NCBI RefSeq assembly: GCF_014168535.1
Contig: NZ_CP060007.1
Span: 4,650,001 to 4,714,000, forward strand
DNA: 64,000 nucleotides
DNA from: Lacibacter sediminis
GTDB taxonomy: Bacteria; Bacteroidota; Bacteroidia; Chitinophagales; Chitinophagaceae
Reading direction: 5' to 3'
Shown here: positions 36,801 to 45,723 of the stretch, piece by piece
Layout of the letters: every line of letters begins with the position of its first letter
Position numbering within the stretch: the first letter of the stretch is position 1
Notes under the pieces: model-generated
What the model saw: only the letters and a program-made list of their open reading frames with translations
What the model was told of the DNA's origin: nothing
Databases searched by the model: none
Program-made: the position numbers and the translations under genes

Positions 36801-38222
36801 AATGCTCTTTAGAAAATAGGTCAACGCAGTTTCACGTTCATTGTAATGTACCCAATGTTCATCTACTGTTTTATAACATAACGGTTCAAATTGAATATGC
36901 CGTGCAGTTTGAATGAATACTTTAGCTTCAACATAATGAACACTTCTAATTGTAAAAACCGGACAAAAAGCCTTAACAGGAAATACTATGCCTTGCCTCT
37001 GTAAAATGGAAATATCAATTACACAATCAAAATCAGAGGCAGCATCATACTGAATGATATCGAATACATTAACTCCATATTGATATAGAGAGTGTTTAAA
37101 CTCGCTAGATGAAAATATTATCAATTCAATTTCAGGCAATTCAATAGTTTCTACTGAAAGTGAATTAAGATTGGCAATTGTTACTTTAAGATCCTCGATA
37201 GCCAAAGCCGCACAAGGAACATCTCTCTCAACAACTGCAATTCGCCATTTAGAATCTAATTTTAAAAACCCTTCTTCCAATAGCTGTAAAATTGTCCGCT
37301 GTATTCTTGAAACGCCAAATGGAATTAATGTGTGTTGCAATACTTCCTTTTCAAATTCACTTTTCAAAAGGTTGGTTTTGTAAACCTCTAAAGTTTTATT
37401 AAACCATGGATTATTGACAGCATCTTTAAAAACAGTTTTTAACGTATGAATATAGTTTCCATTTCTAAAGTTTACAGTAGGAATACGAATTGTGTTATGC
37501 CAGCCAACTTTGGCTAACACTTCATCCCTTTGCCCATCAAGATATCTTTGGCTATCATTATAATGTTGACGTCCATCAACTTCCACAATAACTCCTAATG
37601 GCTTATTTAACTCTGAGTAATTAAATTCAACTGCAAAATCAGTCCTTTGCTGTTCAAAATCAGTTCTTACATGCTGAGGCAGCTTTTGGGAAAGGTTATC
37701 CTTTAAAATACTATTGATAGTACGCTGAGTGTTTAATAATTGCAGCACAGCATCCCCTGATTCGTCAAATACCTGATTGAATGTATTGAAAAAGAACTGT
37801 TGCTCATATTCACTACCCAAGTTATTTTCATGTTGATTCCAATCATTAAAAATCTGTTCTGCAGTTAATCTGGGATCAATTATATGCAAAGAGGAAAAAA
37901 CTATATTCTTATTTGCATGAATCTCATCCGACCACTTCGCCTTTATGCCAAACTCATCCGTTTCAATACTAAACAGGCTGCTTTGATTACTTATATATTC
38001 TAAAACTGTAAGATTAGGCCTAGTTGGTGTGCCTCTTTGAAGTTGGTTTGCCAACATACAGTATACAGGATTATCAAACCGCTTTTTTTTAGTCAAATTT
38101 TTACCTTCCAACTCAAAGAAACTCAGGCTATGAAGTAATTTTCTCGTCCTTTGCTCTAAAGGAGTTCCTTCATCAAATAATTCGATTAAGCCGTCTAACA
38201 CAGTACCTGCAATAAGTTGCAT
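33828..38222 (-). CDS. RecQ-family helicase with N-terminal nuclease-like domain
   Basis: A 1464-residue protein. Residues about 190-245 carry a DUF559/Vsr-like PD-(D/E)XK region: TDFAVEFNY, then GVIVEVDGRQHY, DGQRDEVLAKVGW and a strand. The RecQ helicase core follows: GLLPTGGGKS near residue 500, IDEAHCVSEWGHDFR near 605, LFGLTATAS, then VATKAFGMGIDKPNIRYTIH and QEAGRAGRDRD. The last 500 residues are unrecognised and helical. RecQ and nuclease in one chain would unwind and cut DNA. An 86-bp gap separates it from the SNF2 gene upstream, and the next gene starts one base after its stop. Confidence 0.85.
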   Translation of the reverse strand: MQLIAGTVLDGLIELFDEGTPLEQRTRKLLHSLSFFELEGKNLTKKKRFDNPVYCMLANQLQRGTPTRPNLTVLEYISNQSSLFSIETDEFGIKAKWSDEIHANKNIVFSSLHIIDPRLTAEQIFNDWNQHENNLGSEYEQQFFFNTFNQVFDESGDAVLQLLNTQRTINSILKDNLSQKLPQHVRTDFEQQRTDFAVEFNYSELNKPLGVIVEVDGRQHYNDSQRYLDGQRDEVLAKVGWHNTIRIPTVNFRNGNYIHTLKTVFKDAVNNPWFNKTLEVYKTNLLKSEFEKEVLQHTLIPFGVSRIQRTILQLLEEGFLKLDSKWRIAVVERDVPCAALAIEDLKVTIANLNSLSVETIELPEIELIIFSSSEFKHSLYQYGVNVFDIIQYDAASDFDCVIDISILQRQGIVFPVKAFCPVFTIRSVHYVEAKVFIQTARHIQFEPLCYKTVDEHWVHYNERETALTYFLKSIFRKNEFRPGQIPIISKALQAKSVIGLLPTGGGKSITYQLSALLQPGICMVIDPIRSLMKDQVDGLFDNQIHSALFINSTLTGEQKQMAIKKMVTGQAQFVFISPERLQMDEFRDMLRTMNEDSHFFNYCIIDEAHCVSEWGHDFRTSYLRLGINANRYCKTAMGIPVPLFGLTATASYDVLADIQRELSGYGSYQLEEDSLVRFESTIRPEIQFFIEDVSIPNIAYQDIWKLKKALGSAKRKRIFELLDNLPEALQVLNGNTDLLFTQKDWEENHTLTSERAKSIRLENYNPNQFFTQANGGLIFCPHKSGAYGITDQFKPERFGSPVNLEGIFDHVSQRSEIRPGYFMGAGDEQDENSLVIVEESIKNQDLFKKNKLNVMVATKAFGMGIDKPNIRYTIHLNYPGSIESFVQEAGRAGRDRDLAIAYLLINRQTFQIEGETDRLDHDQEINFYFHNNSFKGISKEMAVLDELLTEIYFPDRTAEIENLILQELEVELNCKYWEGGVNKRLYINSGFNSSLGFIDLNTLTINTNNTINQDLSLRVLNLVVNYIRNLNLKVPAWEWIQLSDKEAGIERLLEAKSNGDSYKVEVGFINNHKERIKTLADWIRRILNENRFTDEEMKKIRAKCNNSDDFIEEIQTKYESLTGNKIELRIFFDQLDRKAERPLGETFRRFSAYFNGYRNKQDTERAIYRLTTLGVIDDYTVNFNSNTFTLYGIKKADKEYRHQVEVYLKKFYSEKAAKQRLKEIDKFDEPTYLRKSLHFLIQFVYESIKQKRSNAIKEMRDACIQTIEKGKDGNLFLREYIDLYFNSKYARIGYFFTDEKGNVIPASLTDITENGKSFDLKVVWNFMEYVSSDSTGTEVENTKHLRGACIRMITNSPENYVFRLLNAFTLFMLEFRNKRLMEEAIEQLVIGFEKLAEFEKLEDNLLKRKFEKYYDLVVFKNELLQDWLITHEIEFSFEIITLTRTVKKVSSITNSLKLLNKTLG

Positions 38223-38308
38223 TTTTCACTTGATTAATTTATTTTCATATTCCTCTGATTGATTAATCTCATTCTTACCAAGAAATTCAAACTACAAAAA
38301 AATAACCC

Positions 38309-41140
38309 TTACGCCAAATCAATAATCTCCAAATTAAAAGAAAGTTCGTTCGCTAACTCTTCAGGCAATGGAATTCGTTGTGCCAACTTATCTGTTGTAG
38401 CTACATCAACTTTATACTTTTCTCCCATCACAATATTAAACCAGCGTTCTCTTTCTGTTACAACTCTATACATTTTCTCATCCTGTGTTTCACTGATGTA
38501 CGGCAGATATACCTTTATTGACTTCCCGCATTTTTCAGCTTTTGCACCAATTCGATCGACTCTACCTGTTCGTTGTTCAAGTGTGCTGGGATTCCAACAA
38601 AGATCATGATGGATGATATGCCTGCAGTTAAGATGGAGATCGACTCCTTCAGCCATAACGCTGCTTGTAATTAAAATATCCGGGAAGAAAGGGGTGTTGA
38701 ACGTTTTCATCAGTTTTTGTCGTGCTTCCGGTTTCGTAGCACCGTAGCAAAGCCTGACATTAGCCATAACTGTACTATCCTTTTCATCCGCCTTTTCCAC
38801 TTCATCCAAATCTTCAAGAATTACGTCTTTTACTCTGATTCCGCCTGGCTGAATTGATTTTAAATGATTAATATAGTCTTCTCTATCTTCCCTTCTATTC
38901 CTCAAAAAGACGAGAAAGTTTTTAATCATCCCAAGGAGAGTCACTCCAGAATTATCAGTCGTGCTGAACGATTTTTCAAGCCATTCAATATCATAGTTTC
39001 CTTCGCTGGCTGCAGCAAAACGAACAAGAAAAGATGGGGTACGCATATAGCGGAGAATCAACTCTATAATCTCTATGCGGTAGATTTCAAGTTCGCTGAA
39101 ATCGTCAATTAGCTCATTAAGAATTGACACTGATTTCTTGTACAACAAAGAGTCTTTATCGGTGATTTTGTCGGCTATCTTTTCCAACTGATCAAAAACT
39201 TCATCTTCACTGCATTTTAATATCTCAGCTCCTCTCACTTTGATGTTTTCTTTCATCGCCTCGGACATGTATTTTCTTAAGGCCTTAGCAGTAGCAATAT
39301 AATGGCAAAAGACAAGCACCTTCTCTCCTTTAGTCCAAAGAGAAATAGCCCGATCAACCGTTGGCTTCACTTTAGGATGTGTGCTCCCTTTGCTTGCCGA
39401 AATACTCAATGCCTCATTTAATTGATCAAGATACCAATCAGCTACCGAATCAGTTGCAGTGTCGGGTTCTACCAGATCATCATCGAGGTCTGTAATATTC
39501 CCAATCTCTTTTTTCAAACGTTCTTCTCTCGTAAAACGAAATGCTTCAAAACTAGAGGCTAAGCCTTCTGCAAAAACAGGTCTTTTATCGGGTTGAATTG
39601 TTGTTAATCTGGCTGCCAATAAAAAAGGCAGCATCGATTCCTTTGTTACTTCAAGCCCCTGGGTCAACTGACTTATTGCTTGATCATCCTTCTGTATAAG
39701 ATTACCTGCTAAATTATCTCTTCGGGGAATACCATCATAAACTCCTTTTAATTCCCGAGGTTTCAAATGACGAATAACATATTTTTTTAGCAATGTCTCC
39801 ACAATACCAAGTTTATTTCGAGCAATCTGATAATCCTCGATCACTTTTTGAACGACAGGAGTAAGTGTAGCTTCTTCGCTATTAACAGCCAGCCACCATT
39901 CATATACATCAGTGTAAACTTTATTATTCAGCGTTAAATCTTCAGTCGTTAATTTTCCCCAACTTGAATCAAGCTTTCTGGCTGCAATCTGCGAATTATC
40001 TAATTGCGTAAGTAAAAGATCCAGTTCTTCTTTATAACCTGTGCTACCTATTACAGGAGCTATTGAATTTGTCCAGTTAATTGTTTTAAAACGTTCAAGA
40101 ACTCTGAATAATTCGTGATGGCCCAATTGAAATGGAGTAGCTGTCAAAAAAATCATCCGATCAAATTGACCAGTTAATAATCCAGCCTCTTCTTCAGCTA
40201 GTGGATTATGAAACAACTTTGTGACTAATTGCGTTTGTGCATTTTTGAGATGATGTGCTTCATCAAAAATTAATAGCGGAAGGTGTAATTTTATTTTCTT
40301 CAAACAGCTTGCCCATAGAGATTTTGCTTCATCATTTAACATTCGTCTCACATTCTGCAAACGTTGCTTAATATTATCCGAACTACGTTTTGGCAATTCC
40401 TGTCTTAAATCCTTATAAAGGTTATCGAGCTGACTAGTTGTTAACTTATCAAGCTCATTAATAAATATAGATGAAACCGGATCGTCATCTTCTGCATTGA
40501 AGAAGCCATTTTTCACCAAAATTCTCTTCCACTTAGAAGGATGTGCATCAAATAACAAACGCCAGATATCAATACTTCTGTTTTTATTTTCGATATATAG
40601 CATTTCTACCAGGCTACCGGCATATTTCCCCAACAATTTATATACTTCTTCAGTATCTCTTCTTCTATACAGGGCTTTCTGAATAATGGCCAGTTTTATC
40701 CAACCATCACTCATACTTCTGGTTAAGGCGCCATGAGTTAAGAAAATAATAGCAGCTCGTTTATCTTCATCGTCATCTAAAAGATTTAGAAATTTTTCAG
40801 GCCTTTCTGCGACTTCGCATCTGAGATTAGAACGTATGGCTGGATTTGTTATGCAAGACTCCCTGAACAGACGAAAATCATTTGGCCATTTTGCTGTAAG
40901 ATTATGAGGAATCATTACAACAACAGGTTTCTTGTCTTTTAAATAAATAGACACTGCTGCAGCTAGTGCAACAAATGTTTTACCCATACCTACCTCATCG
41001 GCCAGAATAACACCTGGCTGATCCTTTAATCTGTGAAGGATTGCATCAGCTGTTCGTAATTGCCTTTGCGCATCCTCCAAGCTAATCCGATCAGCTACAT
41101 GTAGATTTATGGATTCGTGTAAAGGATAACTATAACTCAT
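38309..41140 (-). CDS. SNF2-like helicase of the PLD cassette
   Basis: A 943-residue superfamily 2 ATPase. Motif I GVILADEVGMGKT near residue 46, motif II LLIFDEAHHLKN near residue 293, motif III FLTATPF, and the C-terminal motifs ITSSVMAEGVDLHL and WNPSTLEQRTGRVDRIG are all present. The family usually moves along double-stranded DNA and may drive the PLD nuclease. The start overlaps the stop of that nuclease gene by 11 bp. It is not the same as the second SNF2 protein at 56920-59742, to which it is only distantly related. Confidence 0.88.
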   Translation of the reverse strand: MSYSYPLHESINLHVADRISLEDAQRQLRTADAILHRLKDQPGVILADEVGMGKTFVALAAAVSIYLKDKKPVVVMIPHNLTAKWPNDFRLFRESCITNPAIRSNLRCEVAERPEKFLNLLDDDEDKRAAIIFLTHGALTRSMSDGWIKLAIIQKALYRRRDTEEVYKLLGKYAGSLVEMLYIENKNRSIDIWRLLFDAHPSKWKRILVKNGFFNAEDDDPVSSIFINELDKLTTSQLDNLYKDLRQELPKRSSDNIKQRLQNVRRMLNDEAKSLWASCLKKIKLHLPLLIFDEAHHLKNAQTQLVTKLFHNPLAEEEAGLLTGQFDRMIFLTATPFQLGHHELFRVLERFKTINWTNSIAPVIGSTGYKEELDLLLTQLDNSQIAARKLDSSWGKLTTEDLTLNNKVYTDVYEWWLAVNSEEATLTPVVQKVIEDYQIARNKLGIVETLLKKYVIRHLKPRELKGVYDGIPRRDNLAGNLIQKDDQAISQLTQGLEVTKESMLPFLLAARLTTIQPDKRPVFAEGLASSFEAFRFTREERLKKEIGNITDLDDDLVEPDTATDSVADWYLDQLNEALSISASKGSTHPKVKPTVDRAISLWTKGEKVLVFCHYIATAKALRKYMSEAMKENIKVRGAEILKCSEDEVFDQLEKIADKITDKDSLLYKKSVSILNELIDDFSELEIYRIEIIELILRYMRTPSFLVRFAAASEGNYDIEWLEKSFSTTDNSGVTLLGMIKNFLVFLRNRREDREDYINHLKSIQPGGIRVKDVILEDLDEVEKADEKDSTVMANVRLCYGATKPEARQKLMKTFNTPFFPDILITSSVMAEGVDLHLNCRHIIHHDLCWNPSTLEQRTGRVDRIGAKAEKCGKSIKVYLPYISETQDEKMYRVVTERERWFNIVMGEKYKVDVATTDKLAQRIPLPEELANELSFNLEIIDLA

Positions 41141-43244
41141 AGATTGCTTTTTGTAAGGCTTTTGCCGAATAATTTTCTACTGCTGTTTTAGAGTCTTCCA
41201 TATCCACACTAATCATACCTGCCATAGATTCAACGACTTTTTTGATCTCCGCTTTCACAATTTCTTTCGTAATAGAAATCTCCGTTTGCTGTGGAATAAC
41301 CCGTGATAACTCTAAAGCTAACTCAGCAATCAAAAATCTCTTTTCCTCTTCAGACTTCGCCTCATTTACGATAGCATCCAGTAATGATTTTACACCAATC
41401 GGACCATACAATCTCCAGTTAAGCGATTCAATTGTGAATACAGGTTTTTCCAGCCTCTCTCTCAGAGACCTCATAGCATATGAAACCCTTCTGGTACGCT
41501 GCAAAAGAAAGCGACTTGTATCAACTAACTGATGTGGATCAAGAATTGCTTCATCCTGACTATTAGATTTTTGATTACGTAGTACCCTTTCAATCATACC
41601 TAACAATCTATGCAACGGCTTATTTGACGAAAGTATTTGCAACAAAGCCTCAAGAGGTAAATTTTTCAATGCATCAACCGGCGGCAACGTAATTTGATTT
41701 TCAACTACCACTGGCCAATAGGCTTTACCATCAGCGCCGGGCCAGCTCACAAAAAGATAATCGGGTATCAACTGTGTATCCCACTTCAATTGGATGCTAT
41801 TCTTCCTCTCATTAATCCATTGAGCTGACTCATAAATACTTTTTGCAGAATGCTGTTTCTTATCATTTTCTCCAGTCCAGATCTTAAAGCCTTCGGGAGC
41901 AGTACCCGCCTGCAAATCAAAATTCAATTCAAGTATAAATTGATCACTTACATTTCGTAAAACTGCTTCTTTAAAAAATAGAGGCAGCTCGAGATAATCA
42001 GTTTCCAAGTTATTCTCATCTTCATTGAGACGATACTTAAAATGTAAGAGATCGTCTTCAAGTGGCTTTGAATCTGGATCACTTGCGCAAAGCAAATCAT
42101 AGCCTTTTTTATTGCGACTCTGTGAAACTGTATACACTAAGTTAGCTTCATAATTAGTACGCTTACCAAGTCCCAAGGCTGCAGAAGTAAAGTTGCTGGA
42201 GCCAATCTGAAAAAGATGTACATCCTCTTTAGAAAGCCAGAGGGTTTTCAGATGAAGAGGTCTTGGAACATTCTTTCCTTTTTCATTAATACCCGTCTCA
42301 AGTACCTGATAAAAGCAAATCGTCTGTGACGGCTTTGTTATCTCTTTCAAAAATTCAGGAGCATTCACTACTAATTCATTACTCTCGACAGATACAAGCT
42401 CAGCAGTAATATTATAAGCAACCTCCACTGGTCCTCGCTGTTGCAGTATCTCAAATATTTTTAAAGATGGAGTATTCGCAGTTTTTTCAGCATCAAAAAA
42501 AGGACTTGTAACAAAAGCCCAGTCGGGAGGCGAGTTAAAACGACTATCCCATACTTCCCGCAACCTGGATAATGCATTCTTTTGTCTTGGAGAAACAAAC
42601 AACGCTTGAACTGAAACTTCATCATTTTTATATTTCCTCGTAACAATATTCCATTTCGTTAAAGTGGATTTAATCTCACCATGCAGTTTTGCAAACCTTG
42701 CCTTTACGGTATCTCCGCACTGTTCGTTTGCCAATTCATTTAGAAATACTAAAACCTCATTGACAATTTTTAGATCTGCATCACTATCGGGATAATAATC
42801 AATACAACTAAACACCTCTTGGTTAATACAATAGCCACTTTCTGTAAGATTTGCTGAACCTATGATAAGTCGAATACAGTTTGACCAATGCAACAACGTA
42901 ATCTTTGCATGCATGATGCCATTTTTTATACGGCATGGAACAAGATCCCATCTCAAGCTCCGGCTTCCTTTGCAATGATTTTGGTCAACTAACACAATTC
43001 CTCCATGAAGGCTGGCGAGTTTTTCTTCCCGTTCAATTAAAAAGGCAACACCATCATTCTCCTTTTCAGTCTCCATCATCAGGAAACGTGTAAGACATTC
43101 TTCATCAAAAAAATCAGCATCAAAGGTGAATGTTGTGCTGATAAACGCAATCGGGATCGTCTTTGCACTATTATCTGTACCCTCCACTATGTCAGGAGCT
43201 CCCCAACAATCCAATAATGTTTTATACGCAGTTTCGTTTGCCAT
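41130..43244 (-). CDS. HKD/phospholipase-D family nuclease
   Basis: A 704-residue protein with two HxK motifs: GIMHAKITLLHW...IIGSANLTESGY near residues 110-130 and LHLKTLWLSKEDVHLFQIGSSNFTS near residue 332. Two HxK motifs form one active site that cuts phosphodiesters. In DISARM, DrmC is a PLD protein, but it is smaller than this one, so I do not call it DrmC. It overlaps the SNF2 gene by 11 bp and starts 7 bp after the 434-residue gene. Together they look like a nuclease-helicase pair. Confidence 0.85.
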   Translation of the reverse strand: MANETAYKTLLDCWGAPDIVEGTDNSAKTIPIAFISTTFTFDADFFDEECLTRFLMMETEKENDGVAFLIEREEKLASLHGGIVLVDQNHCKGSRSLRWDLVPCRIKNGIMHAKITLLHWSNCIRLIIGSANLTESGYCINQEVFSCIDYYPDSDADLKIVNEVLVFLNELANEQCGDTVKARFAKLHGEIKSTLTKWNIVTRKYKNDEVSVQALFVSPRQKNALSRLREVWDSRFNSPPDWAFVTSPFFDAEKTANTPSLKIFEILQQRGPVEVAYNITAELVSVESNELVVNAPEFLKEITKPSQTICFYQVLETGINEKGKNVPRPLHLKTLWLSKEDVHLFQIGSSNFTSAALGLGKRTNYEANLVYTVSQSRNKKGYDLLCASDPDSKPLEDDLLHFKYRLNEDENNLETDYLELPLFFKEAVLRNVSDQFILELNFDLQAGTAPEGFKIWTGENDKKQHSAKSIYESAQWINERKNSIQLKWDTQLIPDYLFVSWPGADGKAYWPVVVENQITLPPVDALKNLPLEALLQILSSNKPLHRLLGMIERVLRNQKSNSQDEAILDPHQLVDTSRFLLQRTRRVSYAMRSLRERLEKPVFTIESLNWRLYGPIGVKSLLDAIVNEAKSEEEKRFLIAELALELSRVIPQQTEISITKEIVKAEIKKVVESMAGMISVDMEDSKTAVENYSAKALQKAIYEL

Positions 43245-43251
43245 TTATCTT

Positions 43252-44556
43252 TTATAATTTTCCAAGGTCTGTCAGAAAAGATTGTAATGTATAAGTCCTG
43301 TATTGATGAACATACTCTTCATTAAGCTCTGCAACACCTGCTTGAGTTGTATTTAACAGAAATACATCTGACGAATGCTCTAGTATCCATGGCGCTTTGC
43401 CATTGGGAGGTTTACTTCGTTGCACTTTCATGTGATGCGCAAACAACAGAAGGACCCACTCATTTCGTTCAAAACTTTCCCGTAGTTGCTGAAAATTATC
43501 CAGGAACAAACTTGCTTCATAGGTAAACGGTTCAAGTAATAAGTCTGCTTCCTGAAAAGCAGCAGGTAGTTCTTTACAAGCTTTTTTGACATGTACTAAA
43601 TCACTCAGTTGCGATATTGTTCCTTTTTTGCTTTGATGTGACTCCATCCATTGAAGTATTTCATAGAATGCGTTGTATAGCAACCTGCACACTCTTTCAT
43701 ACGATTGTATTGCCAATAACAATGGCTTAATGCCAGGCGATTGTTGAAGAAAAGCTGTATGAACTGTTTTTTCAGAACCTGACTCTACGGTTTTCTGTCC
43801 TTCAACAGAAGCAAGAAAGCGGATTAACTCTGCTCTTGATTCTGATTCAGCATTTACTAATACATTAAACAAAGCCGTTGCTTCTTTTTTACCGGGGCTT
43901 TTGGGTGCCAACGACTCAGCGAGTTTATTATAAAATTCCCAACTCCACGGTTTAGCAACTGCACCAGCTTTTAATCCTGCTCGCACTGCATCTTCTATCT
44001 TCTTCCGAAATTCATAACCCGGAGTTCCGGCAATGCCAACCCTGAACCCATTTAATCCTTGTTCATTTTCCCAAATATCAACCAATGAAGAACCGAACTC
44101 CCCAACCATATCGTCATCCACTAATTTGATGCCCTTCGCCAATGTTCTATACACTCCATGGAAACCAAAAACAGTTGGTGTTTTTAAATACCTGTTTGCA
44201 GATAATGGAATACCATCACGCATGGAGCGTGTTGTTTTTTCTCTGCCGGGCATACCTAATAGCTGGTTGGGATCTGTTTTATCAAAGCGTCTCACTAGCC
44301 CACTTATCACATACCATTCATATACTTGCCATGGAGGTGATACTTCATCAACAGCAAGTTCCTCTTCACTGAAACAAGAACATGCTACAGCACCAACTGC
44401 AATAGAAGTGAGATACCGTGGATGTTTCATACGTTCCCTCAAATCAGGTGCAAGCCGCATGGCCAAGCGATCGGCGATTGTGTAAAGGCCGAGGGGATCC
44501 AATGTGCCTTGACTGTTTTCCAATGTTTGGTATGCCGATAAACTGGGTAGATACAT
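43252..44556 (-). CDS. Unknown protein of the PLD/SNF2 cassette
   Basis: A 434-residue soluble protein. I recognise no domain. It has a Cys-containing patch (VACSCFSEEELAVDEV) and a conserved-looking N-terminal stretch LDPLGLYTIADRLAMRLAPDLRERM. It lies 7 bp before the PLD gene and 21 bp after the CBS-HEPN gene. It could be the cassette's sensor or adaptor. There is nothing to show it is broken. Confidence 0.6.
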   Translation of the reverse strand: MYLPSLSAYQTLENSQGTLDPLGLYTIADRLAMRLAPDLRERMKHPRYLTSIAVGAVACSCFSEEELAVDEVSPPWQVYEWYVISGLVRRFDKTDPNQLLGMPGREKTTRSMRDGIPLSANRYLKTPTVFGFHGVYRTLAKGIKLVDDDMVGEFGSSLVDIWENEQGLNGFRVGIAGTPGYEFRKKIEDAVRAGLKAGAVAKPWSWEFYNKLAESLAPKSPGKKEATALFNVLVNAESESRAELIRFLASVEGQKTVESGSEKTVHTAFLQQSPGIKPLLLAIQSYERVCRLLYNAFYEILQWMESHQSKKGTISQLSDLVHVKKACKELPAAFQEADLLLEPFTYEASLFLDNFQQLRESFERNEWVLLLFAHHMKVQRSKPPNGKAPWILEHSSDVFLLNTTQAGVAELNEEYVHQYRTYTLQSFLTDLGKL

Positions 44557-44577
44557 TATGAACTTTCTTGAATAGAT

Positions 44578-45402
44578 TCAAATATTTAAAGAACTCAAAC
44601 GTTCGTCAAGTTCATTAATCTTTACTGAGCTTTTCCATAAATCATTTAAGGATAATGGCCCTTTTACCAAACTTTTGTTTGGATGAGCAATTGCATTCCT
44701 TAATCCTCGCAGTAAACCCGATCTTTTATCAAAATCTTGCTGCTTTTTATAACCAAGTAATTTATACAGATGATGTTCACAAGCCAGCAGAAAAAGATCA
44801 CTCAAATAAAGATATTCAATTATGCTCCCATCAAGTCCTTTTAAAGCATCACCTTTGTATCGTTTTACAGTATCCAATGCAGATGGTATTTGTTTTTCTT
44901 CACCTAATTTTTGAAGACTCCCCAATATAGTTTCAGTCGCAAGATGCTGATGTATAAATTTACCCATCCTTCTTTCCAAAGTATTTATCAAGTTAAAATA
45001 ATAGAGGGCAACATGCTTACAATTGAGGTTACTGATACTGATCAGGCCAACTATCTCAGAATGATTAGTAAGAAAAAAGAAATTTCGCTTGCTTTCAAAC
45101 ATTAAACGAATTACATCTCTGATATTGGTTAAATAATAGAGCTTATCCGCAGACTCTATTTTTTTCAGTAAAATATTTTCAGCAGAATACTTCCCCCACT
45201 CGACCGTACGATAATAACTATCTATTGACGAATCCTTATTCATCTTAGGCAAAATATCAAATTGATATTTAGACATAGTGCTAATTGCGTCGTTCGTGTT
45301 TTCTCTAAATCTTACACATATCCAATCCTGCTTACTGATACCTACAAGCGCAGCATGGACTTCCGGGTTGCCTGATTGTTTAAAGTATTGATATTCTTGC
45401 AT
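44578..45402 (-). CDS. CBS-HEPN protein, candidate nucleotide-sensing RNase
   Basis: Protein of 274 residues. Residues about 30-125 look like a pair of CBS modules: ENTNDAISTMSKYQFDILPKM, then a long linker, then FFFLTNHSEIVGLISISNLN. CBS pairs bind adenosine nucleotides. Residues about 130-260 are helical and carry LLRGLRNAIAHP near residue 236, an Rx4H motif characteristic of HEPN RNases. If both parts are real, the protein would cut RNA when a nucleotide signal changes. It starts the cassette of CBS-HEPN, unknown, PLD and SNF2. The motif is clear, but the domain names need a search. Confidence 0.62.
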   Translation of the reverse strand: MQEYQYFKQSGNPEVHAALVGISKQDWICVRFRENTNDAISTMSKYQFDILPKMNKDSSIDSYYRTVEWGKYSAENILLKKIESADKLYYLTNIRDVIRLMFESKRNFFFLTNHSEIVGLISISNLNCKHVALYYFNLINTLERRMGKFIHQHLATETILGSLQKLGEEKQIPSALDTVKRYKGDALKGLDGSIIEYLYLSDLFLLACEHHLYKLLGYKKQQDFDKRSGLLRGLRNAIAHPNKSLVKGPLSLNDLWKSSVKINELDERLSSLNI

Positions 45403-45457
45403 GAGCTTCTGTTATATAAAATGAACCTTCAGAATTATTGTTCATTAAATTATCTAC

Positions 45458-45694
45458 CTATAAATTTCTAAGTCTAACAATATTCGGTTCAATCCATTCA
45501 AATAGATGCTGATATCTGCCGTTGCTTAGTTTCGTTCTTTGCATCACCTGGTACGATGGCAAATCCGTATTGTCCTTTCTTCTGTAAAGTTCCCGCCGAT
45601 TAATTTCGTTGGCAATCTCTTCAATAGTTGCAGATCGATTTTTCGTAGCAAGTAAAACCACGGCTATCGCCTCATGTAATAATAATTGTGACAT
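45458..45694 (-). CDS. Small winged-helix (HARE-HTH-like) protein
   Basis: Protein of 78 residues with the layout of a HARE-HTH: EAIAVVLLATKNRSATIEEIANEINRR, then a strand and VMQRTKLSNGRYQHLFEWIEPNIVRL. HARE-HTH domains are found in restriction enzymes and chromatin proteins and bind DNA or modified bases. It stands alone here between the DUF262 pair and the CBS-HEPN gene. It could be a regulator of the train or a target-recognition part. Confidence 0.6.
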   Translation of the reverse strand: MSQLLLHEAIAVVLLATKNRSATIEEIANEINRRELYRRKDNTDLPSYQVMQRTKLSNGRYQHLFEWIEPNIVRLRNL

Positions 45695-45723
45695 GATGTA
45701 TTTTTTCAGTATGGATTGATATT

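Noticed and set aside
38223..38308. Possible internal promoter before the RecQ gene
   Set aside because: TTTG and TA-rich stretches are present, but no pair with the right TAnnTTTG form and spacing could be found, so no promoter is called.
41130..43244. Calling the PLD protein DrmC
   Set aside because: It is much longer than DrmC, lies far from the DrmD/DrmMI-like genes and is coupled to its own SNF2 helicase, so the name would be misleading.
44033..44485. Plus-strand frame of 150 codons inside the 434-residue gene
   Set aside because: It lies wholly inside a well-formed minus-strand gene, with no recognisable product, and is an antisense shadow.
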